Notes: generated by a model from the letters alone, not told the origin. Numbered from the stretch's first letter, positions 1-14,061 are shown. The stretch: DNA of 64,000 nt from Microbacterium phyllosphaerae (GCF_017876435.1 NZ_JAGIOA010000001.1:1-64000); one strand, 5' to 3'. Numbers and translations are program-made.

Positions 1-117
1 TCCGGCGGTGTCCTACTCTCCCACAGGGTCCCCCCTGCAGTACCATCGGCGCTGTGAGGCTTAGCTTCCGGGTTCGGAATGTAACCGGGCGTTTCCCTCA
101 CGCTATGGCCGCCGAAA
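1..117 (-). rRNA. rrf: 5S ribosomal RNA (may lack its last base or two at the window edge)
   Basis: Read on the minus strand, this stretch begins near the GGCGGCC block and runs through the conserved CCGAACCCGGAAGC core to a closing ACACCGCCGGA at position 1, the layout of an actinobacterial 5S rRNA. It follows the 23S gene on the same strand after about 100 nt. The 3' terminus coincides with the window edge, so the last base or two may be missing. The operon terminator would lie outside the window. Confidence 0.93.
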
Positions 118-216
118 CACTATTGATGTTTCAATCAAACACATAACAAAGTCATTGTCATGCGGTTCTCGACCGTACATCGAGAACCACTCAGTGGACG
201 CGTAGCACCAACAAAC

Positions 217-5256
<5,040 letters not shown>

Positions 5257-5433
5257 AAAAGAAATGCATACGACACCGGGAAAACGGTGACGCAGCGAGT
5301 TTGATGCTGACCAAAGAGACAAATTCATTGCTGACTTCATCCGAATGCCAACCCCACAAGGAGGTTGGTCTTTGATCCAAAGGAATTCTCAACTAGCCGA
5401 AGCTAGACGAGGATAATTTGGCATTTGACAAGT

Positions 5434-5455
5434 GCACGCTGTTGAGTTCTCAAGG
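5434..5455 (-). promoter_or_regulatory. rRNA leader box (boxA-like antitermination/processing element)
   Basis: On the minus strand this reads CCTTGAGAACTCAACAGCG, matching the TTTGAGAACTCAA-type leader box of actinobacterial rRNA operons. It lies about 180 nt upstream of 16S and downstream of both candidate promoters. A related copy sits in the 16S-23S spacer, as expected for an element acting on both precursors. Confidence 0.6.
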
Positions 5456-5510
5456 ATCGGATGCTCCCACGACCCAGTCATCACAACCAGGCCCGAAGGG
5501 CAACTTCTCT

Positions 5511-5538
5511 ATCTTATCTGTGCTTTTCAGCCTGTCAA
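5511..5538 (-). promoter_or_regulatory. candidate rRNA promoter P2
   Basis: The minus strand carries TTGACA (5538-5533), a 16-nt spacer and TAAGAT (5516-5511). This is a perfect -35 and a 4/6 -10 box, about 250 nt upstream of 16S. The bases around the -35 repeat those of the upstream candidate at 5630-5635, consistent with tandem rRNA promoters. Confidence 0.6.
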
Positions 5539-5607
5539 ATCGACACGCCGTGCGGCTCAGAACCAGATCTGCAGCTCGGGGCTCAAGGCCGCCGAGCCAA
5601 CTTCACT

Positions 5608-5635
5608 AGCTTATCCGTTCCGGAGTCGCTGTCAA
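5608..5635 (-). promoter_or_regulatory. candidate rRNA promoter P1
   Basis: The minus strand carries TTGACA (5635-5630), a 16-nt spacer and TAAGCT (5613-5608). Both candidates share the block TCGATTTGACA or a close variant, which supports a duplicated promoter. The remaining leader (5257-5855) contains no gene that I can support. Confidence 0.5.
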
Positions 5636-5820
5636 ATCGACCGTTTCTCCGAAGTGGAAGCTCCAGGTCAGACAGAAGTGTGTCTGCGATCTGCTCCGAG
5701 GAGCTGATCGAGTGGAGGTGGTTCTCCGCTTGAGGGGGGTAAGGCTCTCGGCCTCTCCGCTTCCCTGTGGGGCGAACAAGTAATAAGTTACGTGGGTTCC
5801 GGGGTTCCGGCAAATCCGGG

Positions 5821-5852
5821 CTGTCCGCCGGGCGTGTCGGCCCGGCGGACAG
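5821..5852 (-). terminator. rocD terminator
   Basis: A perfect 13-bp GC-rich stem (5821-5833 with 5840-5852) and a 6-nt loop sit 3 nt after the rocD stop codon. No long U tract follows, which is common in high-GC actinobacteria. It would insulate the rRNA promoters from rocD transcription on the same strand. Confidence 0.75.
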
Positions 5853-5855
5853 GGC

Positions 5856-7061
5856 TCAGGACCCCAGGACCAGCTTCAGCTGCTCGACGGCCCAGTCGAG
5901 TTCCGTCGCCCGGATGACGAGCGGCGGAGCGATGCGGATGGTCTGACCGTGGGTGTCCTTCACCAGGACTCCACGATCGAGGAGCTTCTCGGCGATCTCG
6001 CGGCCGGTGCCCTTGGCCGGGTCGATGTCGACGCCCGCCCACAGGCCGGCGATGCGCACCTCAGTGACACCATGACCGATCAGAGGTTCGAGGCCGGCGG
6101 CCAGATGAGCACCCAGAGCGCGAGCGCGTTCCTGGAACTCCCCCGACTCGAGCATCTCGACCACGCGAAGACCGACGGCCGCCGCCAGTGGATTGCCTCC
6201 GAACGTCGACCCGTGCTCACCGGGACGGATCACGCCGAGCACATCGGTGTTCCCCACCACTGCCGAGACGGGAAGGATCCCCCCACCGAGCGCCTTGCCC
6301 AGCAGGTACAGGTCGGGCACGACGCCCTCGCGGTCGCAGGCGAACGTCTCACCGACACGGCCGAGACCAGACTGGATCTCGTCGGCGATGAACAGCACGT
6401 TCTTCTCGTCGCAGATCTCACGGATGCGACGCAGGTATCCCTCGGGTGGGATCACCACCCCGCCCTCACCCTGGATCGGTTCGATCAGCACGGCGGCGGT
6501 GTCTTCGGTGATCGCGGCGGCGACGGCATCCGCATCCCCGTAGGGGACCACGTCGAAACCCGGAGTGTACGGACCGAAGTCGGCCCGCGCCTGCTCGTCG
6601 TCACTGAAGCTGACGATCGTGGTGGTGCGCCCGTGGAAGTTGCCGGCGGCGACGATGATGCGCGCCTTGCCCTCGGCGATGCCCTTGACCCGGTACCCCC
6701 ATGCACGGGCGACCTTGATGCCCGTCTCGACGGCCTCGGCTCCCGTGTTCATCGGCAGCATCATGTCTTTGCCCGACAGTGCAGCGAGCGCCGCGGCGAA
6801 CGGCTCGAGACGATCGCTCATGAACGCGCGGCTCGTCAGGGTCACCCGGCCGAGCTGCTCGGTGAGCGCGGCCACGAGCGCCGGATGACGGTGCCCGAAG
6901 TTCACGGCCGAGTACGCGGCGAGCAGGTCGAGGTAGCGCTTGCCCTCGACATCCGTCACCCACGCACCCTCACCGCGGGCGATGTTGACCGGCAGCGGGT
7001 GGTAGTTGTGGGCGACGTGCGGCTCGGCCGTGACCTCGACACCGGGCTCGACGGCGGTCAT
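5856..7061 (-). CDS. rocD: ornithine--oxo-acid aminotransferase
   Basis: This 401-residue class III PLP-dependent aminotransferase transfers the delta-amino group of ornithine to 2-oxoglutarate, giving glutamate semialdehyde. The length matches ornithine aminotransferases. The N-terminal third has NYHPLPVNIARGEGAWVTDV and NFGHRHP. The cofactor-binding FIADEIQSGLGR motif precedes the Schiff-base lysine in LLGKALGGG. The ATG overlaps the ddaH stop by 4 bp, so the two are translationally coupled. Their pairing suggests use of arginine derivatives: the upstream enzyme yields citrulline, while rocD handles ornithine. A 13-bp hairpin ends the transcript. Confidence 0.92.
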   Translation of the reverse strand: MTAVEPGVEVTAEPHVAHNYHPLPVNIARGEGAWVTDVEGKRYLDLLAAYSAVNFGHRHPALVAALTEQLGRVTLTSRAFMSDRLEPFAAALAALSGKDMMLPMNTGAEAVETGIKVARAWGYRVKGIAEGKARIIVAAGNFHGRTTTIVSFSDDEQARADFGPYTPGFDVVPYGDADAVAAAITEDTAAVLIEPIQGEGGVVIPPEGYLRRIREICDEKNVLFIADEIQSGLGRVGETFACDREGVVPDLYLLGKALGGGILPVSAVVGNTDVLGVIRPGEHGSTFGGNPLAAAVGLRVVEMLESGEFQERARALGAHLAAGLEPLIGHGVTEVRIAGLWAGVDIDPAKGTGREIAEKLLDRGVLVKDTHGQTIRIAPPLVIRATELDWAVEQLKLVLGS

Positions 7062-7945
7062 GCCTCACCGCGCAGTTCGAGGGTGCAGCACTTGATGCCG
7101 CCGCCACCGAGCAGCAGCTCGGACAGGTCGACCATGATCGGGTTGTAGCCGCGCTCGCGCAACTGCACCTCGAAGCCCTTCGCCCGCGGCGAGATGATCA
7201 CGTTGTACCCGTCGCTGGCGGAGTTGAGGCCGAAGACCGAGCCGTCCTCATCGGACACGAGGATCGCGTCGGGGAAACGCTCTTCGAGGATCGCGCGGCT
7301 CTGGTCGTCGAACGCACCGGGCAGGTAGGCGATGTTGGCGCGCTCGGGTCCGCCGTGCTCGACGCCCTGCACCGGGTCGAGCACCGCGATGGCGGTGTCG
7401 AGGTGGTAGAAGCGCGGATCGACGAGGTTGAGAGAGACGACCTCGCGGCCGAAGACCTCACCGACCTCACGGTGGCTGTCGCCCGTGGAGCGGAAACCCG
7501 TGCCTGCGAGGATCACGTCGCCGACGAGCAGGAAGTCGCCCTCGCCCTCGTTGACCTCTTCGGGGATGACGGTGTCGTACCCGGCGCCGCGGAACCAGTC
7601 GGCGAACGCGGGTGCCTCACCCTGGCGCTCGACGAACCGGAACTTCGGGACGTACGCGCGGCCGTCGATCAGGAATCCGCCGTTCGCGGTGTAGACCATG
7701 TCGGGGTAGCCGGCGAGGGGTTCGATCAGCTCGACCTCGTGGCCGAGCTCGAGGTACAGGTCGTGCAGCTTCTGCCACTGCTCGACGGCCCTGGCCGTGT
7801 CGGTCGGCTTGGACGGCTCCATCCACGGGTTGATCGAGTAGTTCACGGTGAAGTGCGACGGCTTGCACATCAGGTAGTGACGGTGGTGTGCAGTGCGCAC
7901 CGGAGTGGCGGTCTCGGACGTCGACGCAGTGGTTTCGACAGACAT
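7058..7945 (-). CDS. ddaH: dimethylargininase (DDAH-type amidinohydrolase)
   Basis: A 295-residue guanidine-modifying hydrolase of the arginine deiminase/amidinotransferase fold. It is expected to convert N-omega-methylated arginines to citrulline and (di)methylamine in the cytoplasm. Signs are the N-terminal HYLMCKPSHF block with NPWM, the EGGD-like EGDFLL segment, and a C-terminal GGGGIKCCT containing the probable active cysteine (about residues 286-287). The start is the ATG at 7945, which follows a GAGGAG ribosome-binding site. The frame is open further upstream, but that part is unlike the family and overlaps an intergenic palindrome. Arginine deiminase activity cannot be excluded by sequence alone. 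Confidence 0.85.
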   Translation of the reverse strand: MSVETTASTSETATPVRTAHHRHYLMCKPSHFTVNYSINPWMEPSKPTDTARAVEQWQKLHDLYLELGHEVELIEPLAGYPDMVYTANGGFLIDGRAYVPKFRFVERQGEAPAFADWFRGAGYDTVIPEEVNEGEGDFLLVGDVILAGTGFRSTGDSHREVGEVFGREVVSLNLVDPRFYHLDTAIAVLDPVQGVEHGGPERANIAYLPGAFDDQSRAILEERFPDAILVSDEDGSVFGLNSASDGYNVIISPRAKGFEVQLRERGYNPIMVDLSELLLGGGGIKCCTLELRGEA

Positions 7946-8122
7946 GGGGCTCCTCGAACGGATGCGGCGGACGCTGTCCAGGGGCCCGGCGGTCCTTCGA
8001 CCCGCGCCGCTCGGTGAGAGTCGGCGCCCGGGGAAGATGCGACTCGGGCACGCCAGCATCCATTCTGTCACCCGCCCCTGAACGCCGCCAGAGCGCGAAC
8101 CGCCCTGCTTCGCTCCTCCCCT

Positions 8123-8181
8123 TTCGAATCGCTCACTTTGCAGCTTCGGGGCGGCTGATGCTGCAAAGTGCGCGATTCGAA
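8123..8181 (+). repeat. 59-bp intergenic palindrome, copy A1
   Basis: Two 21-bp arms (8123-8143 and 8161-8181) flank a 17-nt loop. The right arm contains CTGCAAAGTGCGCGATTCG and is identical in all four copies of this family. The left arm, TTCGAATCGCTCACTTTGC and onward, differs by one pairing mismatch. It lies between the stop of the oxidoreductase gene and the ddaH ribosome-binding site. No transposase or gene is associated here. Confidence 0.85.
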
Positions 8182-8222
8182 CGGGACTGGGGGTCGAACG
8201 GGGCTGGGGGCGAACGGGACTC

Positions 8223-8242
8223 GGGTCATTCACGCGATTCGA
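8223..8242 (+). repeat. single arm of the B-type palindrome, overlapping a gene end
   Basis: The 20 bases match the right arm of the 58-bp palindrome at 47756-47813 (GGGTCATTCACGCGATTCGA). On the opposite strand they supply the last codons (Glu-Ser-Arg-Glu, stop) of the oxidoreductase gene. Only one arm is present, so no hairpin forms from it alone. Confidence 0.7.
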
Positions 8243-9278
8243 GGGCGGCACGCACGACGACCTTGCCGACCGTGTGCCCTGCCTCGAGGTGCGCGAGCGC
8301 AGCGGATGCCTGATCGAAGCCGTACTCGTGCTCGATCACAGAGGTGATGCGACCCTCGGCCGTGAGCTCCAGAAGCTTCGCGAGGATTTCGGGGCGGGGC
8401 GTCGCCGCGAGCGGGCGGATGCGCCGACTCGACCCGACTGACAGGATGGCCGCCTTCAGCATCCGCGGGATGGGCCCCAGCACGTGCCCGCCGTCTCCCG
8501 TCACGAGCACGACCGAACCACCCGGCGCGACCAGTCGCTGCAGCTCCCGCAGGCCGATGCCGCCGGCGATGTCGATCACCGCGTCGAAGTGCCCCGCGGG
8601 CAGGGCCGACAGCGGCGAGCGGCGGTGATCGAGCGTGCGCACCGCGCCGAGGTGCTCGACGAGCCGCGCGTTGCGCTCCCCGCACGTCGCCCAGACCTCG
8701 GCCCCGCGCAGCGCGGCGAGCTGCACCGCGAACGTTCCGACTCCTCCGGACGCACCGATCACGAGCACCCGAGGCACCGCGTGCGCAGATCGTCGTCGGT
8801 CGGCGCGGAGTTCGGAGTGGATGCCGATGCCCGCGCGGTCGAGCGCCTGCCAGGCCGTACCCGCGGACACCGGCAGCGTGGCCGCGGTCACGGAGGACAC
8901 GTCGGGCGGGATCGGCACGAGTCGCGCGGCCGGGATCACGACGTGCGAGGCGAGGCCGCCGCCGCCGACGAGCTCGCCGACGACGCGCTCTCCGAGTTCG
9001 GCGCCGATCGCGTTCTCGCCCACGGCCACGACGGTGCCGGCGACCTCCATGCCCCGCACCGGATACTTGGGTCGCGTCAGGCCGAAGACCGGGCGCACGA
9101 GCAGCGGGTCACCGAGCATCAGTCGAACGTCTCCCGCGCTGAGAGCGGTCGCCTCGACCCGCAGCACGACCTCGCCCCGGCGCGGCACCGGCATCGGGAC
9201 GTGCTCGAGCCGGAACCCGTCGGCCGGGCCGTACGTCTCCCGCACCCAGGCGGGCATCATGTCGGTCATCTCAGGCAT
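8226..9278 (-). CDS. medium-chain NAD(P)-dependent alcohol dehydrogenase / quinone oxidoreductase family
   Basis: A 350-residue MDR-superfamily enzyme. The N-terminal GroES-like domain (about 20-130) starts [20 protein letters not shown]. The Rossmann domain has [18 protein letters not shown] (about residues 170-190). The zinc-ligand cysteine cluster of classical alcohol dehydrogenases is not seen, so it is more like quinone oxidoreductases that reduce activated double bonds with NADPH. The ATG overlaps the end of the upstream XRE regulator gene by 8 bp, making it the third gene of that operon. The final codons derive from a dispersed repeat arm. The substrate cannot be inferred. Confidence 0.82.
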   Translation of the reverse strand: MPEMTDMMPAWVRETYGPADGFRLEHVPMPVPRRGEVVLRVEATALSAGDVRLMLGDPLLVRPVFGLTRPKYPVRGMEVAGTVVAVGENAIGAELGERVVGELVGGGGLASHVVIPAARLVPIPPDVSSVTAATLPVSAGTAWQALDRAGIGIHSELRADRRRSAHAVPRVLVIGASGGVGTFAVQLAALRGAEVWATCGERNARLVEHLGAVRTLDHRRSPLSALPAGHFDAVIDIAGGIGLRELQRLVAPGGSVVLVTGDGGHVLGPIPRMLKAAILSVGSSRRIRPLAATPRPEILAKLLELTAEGRITSVIEHEYGFDQASAALAHLEAGHTVGKVVVRAALESRE

Positions 9279-9501
9279 CCTTCATCGAAGGTTCCGGGTA
9301 CTGGAACAGGTCGTCGAGCCCGACGCCGAAGGCGCGGGCGATCTGGAACGCGAGCTCGAGCGACGGGGAGTACTTCTCCTGCTCGATCGCGATGAGCGTC
9401 TGCCGGGTCACGCCGATGCTGCGCGCGAGCTCGGCCTGCGTGAGCCCCGCCTCTTCGCGGTGGGCGCGGATGCGGTTGGAGACGAGCGTCGGCTTGACCA
9501 T
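9271..9501 (-). CDS. small XRE-family transcriptional regulator
   Basis: A 76-residue protein made almost entirely of one helix-turn-helix (residues 8-62: [20 protein letters not shown] followed by [20 protein letters not shown]). This is the compact YozG/Xre type that commonly sits beside a small membrane protein. The ATG overlaps the stop of the membrane-protein gene by one base (TGATG). It probably represses its own operon through the paired operators at 9948-10009. Binding to those sites is inferred from symmetry and position. Confidence 0.88.
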   Translation of the reverse strand: MVKPTLVSNRIRAHREEAGLTQAELARSIGVTRQTLIAIEQEKYSPSLELAFQIARAFGVGLDDLFQYPEPSMKDA

Positions 9502-9935
9502 CAGACGAGCCCCCGCCGGTAGGCGACGACGCGCGCGACGCTGCCGACGACGGCCGACACGGCGAAGCCCGCGAACATCGTGTTGGCGATCCAGAAGACA
9601 TCGGCCCCGACGGCGCACAGGGCGATCACGCCGAGCCCGGCGATCACGACGAAGGCCTGCTCGACGCGGGCGCCCATGCGGCTGATGTCGCGGTCGCGGA
9701 CGTCGGACCTGCCGACACCGTCGGGATCCTTCGCGCCGGCGATGATCCCCCAGACGATGCTGATCACGATCGTGGCCACGATGCCGGCACCGATCGTCCA
9801 CAGCATCGGCGGGAGCCAGTCGACCTCGGCCACCGCCCTGCCGGCAGCCTGCTGCAGCACGATGATGACGTACGCCGAGATCACGACGGCGCTGACGATC
9901 AGACCCGACCAGGCGTTGCGCTCCTCGTAGACCAT
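9501..9935 (-). CDS. four-helix membrane protein of the XRE-linked type
   Basis: A 144-residue protein with four predicted membrane helices near residues 10-30, 42-64, 92-110 and 116-136, separated by a charged cytoplasmic loop ([18 protein letters not shown]). Such proteins are often co-transcribed with a tiny XRE regulator; their biochemical role is unknown. Translation starts at ATG 9935 after GGAGGG. The promoter and operators lie directly upstream. It is the first gene of a three-gene operon with the regulator and the oxidoreductase. Confidence 0.82.
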   Translation of the reverse strand: MVYEERNAWSGLIVSAVVISAYVIIVLQQAAGRAVAEVDWLPPMLWTIGAGIVATIVISIVWGIIAGAKDPDGVGRSDVRDRDISRMGARVEQAFVVIAGLGVIALCAVGADVFWIANTMFAGFAVSAVVGSVARVVAYRRGLV

Positions 9936-9947
9936 GATGCCCTCCGA

Positions 9948-10009
9948 TGTAAAAGATTCTTGACACGAGAGTACGCCCGTGGCATCCGCCGTGTCAAGAA
10001 TTCTTTACA
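9948..10009 (-). promoter_or_regulatory. promoter with two palindromic operators for the XRE operon
   Basis: Two near-identical 18-bp palindromes, TGTAAAAGATTCTTGACA (9948-9965) and TGTCAAGAATTCTTTACA (9992-10009), lie 44 bp apart in inverted orientation. On the minus strand the upstream copy contains TTGACA (9997-9992), which pairs with TACTCT (9973-9968) over 18 nt. One operator thus covers the -35 box and the other lies just downstream of the -10 box, the arrangement expected for autorepression. Confidence 0.7.
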
Positions 10010-10041
10010 CGCTCGGTGGTGGCGGGGTCGCGTCGGCAGCG

Positions 10042-10125
10042 GTGGCCAAAAAAGCATCCGAATCGCGCGATTGCGATGCGCTTTTGACCACGCACCCGAG
10101 CTCACGTGCGCTTTTGACCACGCAC
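10042..10125 (+). repeat. D-type intergenic palindrome with a repeated arm
   Basis: An imperfect palindrome at 10042-10091 pairs GTGGCCAAAAAAGCATCCG with GATGCGCTTTTGACCAC. The segment GCGCTTTTGACCACGCAC is then repeated directly at 10108-10125. The sequence resembles the GCACTTTTGACCCCGCAC arms at 40547-40602. The gap 10010-10286 has no supportable gene. Confidence 0.7.
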
Positions 10126-10154
10126 TGGGAGATGGGTGTGGGAAGGGCAGCGGC

Positions 10155-10260
10155 GGGATGCCGGATGCGGCGGGATGCCGGATGCTGGATGCCGGATGCC
10201 GGATGCCGGATGCCGGATGCCGGATGCCGGATGCGGCGGGATGCTGGCGGATGCCGGGAC
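10155..10260 (+). repeat. GGATGCC heptamer tandem repeat
   Basis: About a dozen copies of GGATGCC or close variants (GGATGCGGC, GGATGCT), including six uninterrupted perfect 7-bp units near 10190-10235. The array lies just beyond the 3' end of the proline catabolism gene. Copy number is likely to vary between strains by slippage. Confidence 0.85.
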
Positions 10261-10286
10261 GGGACGGAAGGCGGGCCGAGGCGGCG

Positions 10287-13200
10287 TCAGATGGCCGAGG
10301 CGCTCCAGTCGTCGGGATTGCCGTAGCGATGCGCGGTGATCGCGATGGCCTGCTCGTGCACGAAGGGCAGCAGTTCGATGCGTCCGGCCGAGGTGACCTC
10401 GCCGTCGTACACCGCGAGGTCGGGGTCGCCGTCGACTGCCACGGCCAGCGCGCGATGCAGCGCCGCGACCGCGTCGCGCGATCCCACGAGCCGCACCCGA
10501 TTCGGCCGGGGCTCGGCGCCGAGCGATGCGAGCGCATCTCCGGAACCGGCCTCTCGCCGCCGCATCCGGTCGATCCACTCCTCGTCGCTCTCCATGAACA
10601 CGACCGCCCCGAGGGCTCCGAGCGCGCGACGCACCTCAGGCGGCAGCCCGACAGGGGTCGACAGCACGAACGCGGAACCGGCGCGGACCGCGGCGACCAC
10701 GACGCGCAGCAGCTCCTGCCACCCGGCATCCGCGGTCGCCCTGATCGCGACCGGCACGGGGCGGTAGCGGAAGAGGTTGCGCTCGATGCCGAGGCGCGAG
10801 ACGTCGCGCACCTGGCCGAACTCGCGGTCCCAGGCGAGGGCATCCGACAGCGCCGAGCGACGCAGCCATTCGAACGCCTCGTAGTCGAGGGACGGCTGGG
10901 CCGACTCGATCAGCTCGGTGATGCGCGAGTCCAGGCCCCGCAGGTGCAGCGTGCTCGACACGGGGCCCGATCCGCTCGAGCGCCAGGTTCCGAGTCCGAC
11001 GAGGTAGTTGGGGCCGCCGGCCTTGGTGCCCGGTCCGACCGATGAGCGCTTCCAGCCGCCGAACGGCTGACGCTGCACGATCGCGCCCGTGATGCCGCGG
11101 TTCACATAGAGGTTGCCCGCCTGCACCCGGTCGAGCCACAGCGAGAGCTCGGCGGGATCCTGCGTGTGCAGCCCCGCGGTCAGCCCGTAGGCCACGGCGT
11201 TCTGCATCTCGATCGCCCGCTCGAGGGTCGGCGCATGCATGATGCCGAGCACCGGCCCGAAGAACTCCTCGGTGTGGAAGCGCGACCCCGGCTGCACACC
11301 GACGCGGATGCCGGGGCGCCACAGCCGTCCGCTCTCGTCGTCGACCGAGACCGCGGGTTCGATGAGCCACTGCTCCTCGCCCTCGAGCTCGGTGAGCGCC
11401 CAGGCGAGCTTGCCCTGCGGCCTCTCGATCACGGGCCCGACCTCGGCGCGCGGATCGGTGGGCCAGCCGACATGCAGCGACCGCGTGGCATCCGCCAGCT
11501 GCCGGGCGAACCGCTTGGAGCGACCGACCGGCCCGACGAGGATCGCCAAGGACGCGGCCGAGCACTTCTGCCCCGCGTGCCCGAAGGCACTGCGCACCAG
11601 GTCCGAGACCGCGAGATCGAGGTCGGCCGAGGGCGTGATGATCATCGCGTTCTTGCCGCTGGTCTCGGCGAGCAGCGGCAGGTCGGGCCGCCACGAGCGG
11701 AACAGCGCGGCGGTCTCCCAGGAGCCGGTGAGGATGACACGGTCGACCGACTCGTGCGCGATCAGCGTGCGGCCGAGGTCGCCCTCCTCGATGTCGACGA
11801 GCGCGAGCACATCGCGAGGCACGCCCACCTCCCAGAGCGTCTCGGCGATCACGGCCGCACAGCGTCGGGACTGCGGGGCGGGCTTGAACACGACACCGGA
11901 TCCTGCGGCGAGCGCGGCGAGCACTCCGCCGGCGGGGATCGCGAGGGGGAAGTTCCACGGAGGGGTGACGACGGTCACGCGCGCAGGTTCGAAGGCGGCG
12001 CCGGCGACGGCATCCAGCTCTCGCGCCTTTGCGGCGTAGTAGCGGGCGAAGTCGACGGCTTCGCTGACCTCGATGTCGGCCTCGGCGAAGACCTTGCCCG
12101 TCTCGGCGGCGGCGACCTCGATGAGCTCCCCGCGCCGGGCCTCGAGCGCGGCAGCGGCGCGGAGCAGGACGTCGGCACGTTCCGCGGCGGGACGGGCTCC
12201 CCAGTGGGCTCCGGCATCCCGCACCCCGGCGATCGTGCTCTCGAGCACGGCGTCGTCGTCGATGCGGGCGGCCTCGATGGTCGCCGCACCCAGAGTCGAG
12301 TCGGCGATCCGCGCGTGGATCTCGCGCGCCCACTCGCGGTTGACCGGAAGCGACGGGTCGCTGTCTGCGGTGTTCTCGAACCCGGGGGCACCCCCCGTGC
12401 CCTCGTCGAGCTCGCGTGGGGCGTAGACAGCAGTCTCGAGGAACGGCTCGCCCGAGTCATCCGACCCCCTCGAGATGCCGAGGACGGCCTTGGTCAAGCC
12501 CTCTTCCGGCGCCACGGCCGCGGGTGCCGGGCGCACCGACTCGTGCACCGGGGCGAGCCGATCCTGGGTGCGCAGCGCCCCCACCTGCAGGGTCGGCGAG
12601 GTCGAGCGGTCGAGCGCGTCGAGGAACCTGTCCTGCTCGCGCACGAAGAGCGACTCGTCATCGCCGAGCCGGAACGCGGCGGAGAGGAAGTTGTCGTTCG
12701 AGGCGTTCTCCTCGAGCCGGCGCACGAGATAGCTGATCGCCACGTCGAACTCGTCGGGCTTCACGACCGGCACGTAGAGCAGCACCTCGCCGACCTCGCG
12801 CGAGACGGCCTGCACCTGCCCTTGGGCCATGCCGAGCAGCATCTCGAACTCGATCGGCGGCTGCCCGGCCGCCGTGCCGTCAGCCGCGAGACCACGCAGG
12901 CCCCGCTCCCCCGCGAGCAGCCACGCGTACGCGATGCCGAACAGGTTGTGCCCGGCGATGCCCAGGTGAACCGCGTCGATGTTCTCGGCGCGCAGCGCCC
13001 AGTCGAGGCAGCGCAGGTAGTTCGCATCGGTGTCGAGCTTGGTGTCGTAGGTCGCCTGCTCCCACCCGTGCATCTGCGACTCGACCCGCTCCATGGCGAG
13101 GTTGGCGCCCTTGACGAGCCGCACCTTGATCGGCGCGCCACCCCGGTCGACGCGGTCGCGCGCCCACGCGGTGAGCTGCTGCAGGGCGGGCAGGGCGTCG

Positions 13201-13982
13201 GGCAGATAGGCCTGCAGCACGATGCCCGCTTCGATGCCCTCCAGGCGCGGGTCCTCGAGGACGCGGGTGAACACCGCGATCGTCAGGTCGAGGTCGCGAT
13301 ACTCCTCCATGTCGAGGTTGATGAACGTGCGGTCGGACGCGGCCGTCAGATACAGCGGCAGCAGGCGCTCGACCACCGCGTCGACGACCTCGTCGAACGC
13401 CCACATCGAGATGTGGCTGATGATCGCCGACACCTTCACCGAGACGTAATCGACGTCGGGGCGACGGATCAGATCGTGGATGCCGTCGAGCCGCCGCTGC
13501 GCCTCGGCTTCGCCGAGCACCGCCTCACCGAGCAGGTTGAGGTTCAGACGCGCACCGGACTCACGGATCCTCTCGATCGCCGGACCCAGCTTGGCCGGAC
13601 GGGCGTCGACGACCAGGTGGCCGACCATGTCGCGCAGAACCCTGCGCGCGATGGGCACCACGGGGCTGGGCAGGATCTGTGCGACGCCGCCACCGAGCCG
13701 CACGGCGGAACGCAGGTACCAGGGCAGGAAGTCGGGCACGATCGGCGCGATGCGGTGCAGCTGCGATGCCGCGGCCCCCAGGCTCTCTGGGCGCATGACC
13801 CCATCGACGAACCCCAGCGTGAACGGCAGCCCGTTGGCATCCTGCAGCACTCCGGCGAGGCGCTCCGCCGCAGGGTCGACGTCGGCGGCCGCAGCCTCGA
13901 CCACCCAGCGGCGAGCGAGTTCCACCGCACGGTCCGCGAGAGAGGCGGATTCGGGATCCGTGGAGGGCGTCGGGTCGGCCAT
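10287..13982 (-). CDS. putA: bifunctional proline dehydrogenase / glutamate-semialdehyde dehydrogenase
   Basis: A 1,231-residue protein that oxidises proline to glutamate in two steps. The proline dehydrogenase domain (about 80-450) has VRLVKGANLAMERVESQM and AGHNLFGIAYAW. The aldehyde dehydrogenase domain (about 530-1000) has TPPWNFPLAIPAGG, the LLAETSGKNA glutamate motif and the GHAGQKCSAAS cysteine near residue 806. Some 230 residues follow as a C-terminal extension. No ribbon-helix-helix DNA-binding domain precedes the catalytic part, so it is unlikely to be a self-repressor. Translation begins at ATG 13982, 6 nt from a TAGGCT box, so the mRNA is probably leaderless. The product is glutamate, which links it to the nearby rocD pathway. 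Confidence 0.9.
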   Translation of the reverse strand: MADPTPSTDPESASLADRAVELARRWVVEAAAADVDPAAERLAGVLQDANGLPFTLGFVDGVMRPESLGAAASQLHRIAPIVPDFLPWYLRSAVRLGGGVAQILPSPVVPIARRVLRDMVGHLVVDARPAKLGPAIERIRESGARLNLNLLGEAVLGEAEAQRRLDGIHDLIRRPDVDYVSVKVSAIISHISMWAFDEVVDAVVERLLPLYLTAASDRTFINLDMEEYRDLDLTIAVFTRVLEDPRLEGIEAGIVLQAYLPDALPALQQLTAWARDRVDRGGAPIKVRLVKGANLAMERVESQMHGWEQATYDTKLDTDANYLRCLDWALRAENIDAVHLGIAGHNLFGIAYAWLLAGERGLRGLAADGTAAGQPPIEFEMLLGMAQGQVQAVSREVGEVLLYVPVVKPDEFDVAISYLVRRLEENASNDNFLSAAFRLGDDESLFVREQDRFLDALDRSTSPTLQVGALRTQDRLAPVHESVRPAPAAVAPEEGLTKAVLGISRGSDDSGEPFLETAVYAPRELDEGTGGAPGFENTADSDPSLPVNREWAREIHARIADSTLGAATIEAARIDDDAVLESTIAGVRDAGAHWGARPAAERADVLLRAAAALEARRGELIEVAAAETGKVFAEADIEVSEAVDFARYYAAKARELDAVAGAAFEPARVTVVTPPWNFPLAIPAGGVLAALAAGSGVVFKPAPQSRRCAAVIAETLWEVGVPRDVLALVDIEEGDLGRTLIAHESVDRVILTGSWETAALFRSWRPDLPLLAETSGKNAMIITPSADLDLAVSDLVRSAFGHAGQKCSAASLAILVGPVGRSKRFARQLADATRSLHVGWPTDPRAEVGPVIERPQGKLAWALTELEGEEQWLIEPAVSVDDESGRLWRPGIRVGVQPGSRFHTEEFFGPVLGIMHAPTLERAIEMQNAVAYGLTAGLHTQDPAELSLWLDRVQAGNLYVNRGITGAIVQRQPFGGWKRSSVGPGTKAGGPNYLVGLGTWRSSGSGPVSSTLHLRGLDSRITELIESAQPSLDYEAFEWLRRSALSDALAWDREFGQVRDVSRLGIERNLFRYRPVPVAIRATADAGWQELLRVVVAAVRAGSAFVLSTPVGLPPEVRRALGALGAVVFMESDEEWIDRMRRREAGSGDALASLGAEPRPNRVRLVGSRDAVAALHRALAVAVDGDPDLAVYDGEVTSAGRIELLPFVHEQAIAITAHRYGNPDDWSASAI

Positions 13983-13988
13983 GACCTC

Positions 13989-13994
13989 AGCCTA
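13989..13994 (-). promoter_or_regulatory. -10 box of a leaderless putA transcript
   Basis: TAGGCT on the minus strand is followed by exactly 6 nt and then the ATG of putA. In actinobacteria TANNNT at this distance typically gives transcripts starting at or next to the start codon. Confidence 0.55.
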
Positions 13995-14061
13995 AGACTG
14001 CGGTGAGCGCGCGGCCCTGAGCGACGGGCACTCAGTCGCCTCGGGCGCATCGGCAGCTCCG

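Noticed and set aside
11166..14006. A 946-codon open frame opposite putA
   Set aside because: High-GC genes often leave long open frames on the opposite strand. Its protein is Arg/Gly/Asp-rich without domains, while the putA frame has clear catalytic motifs.
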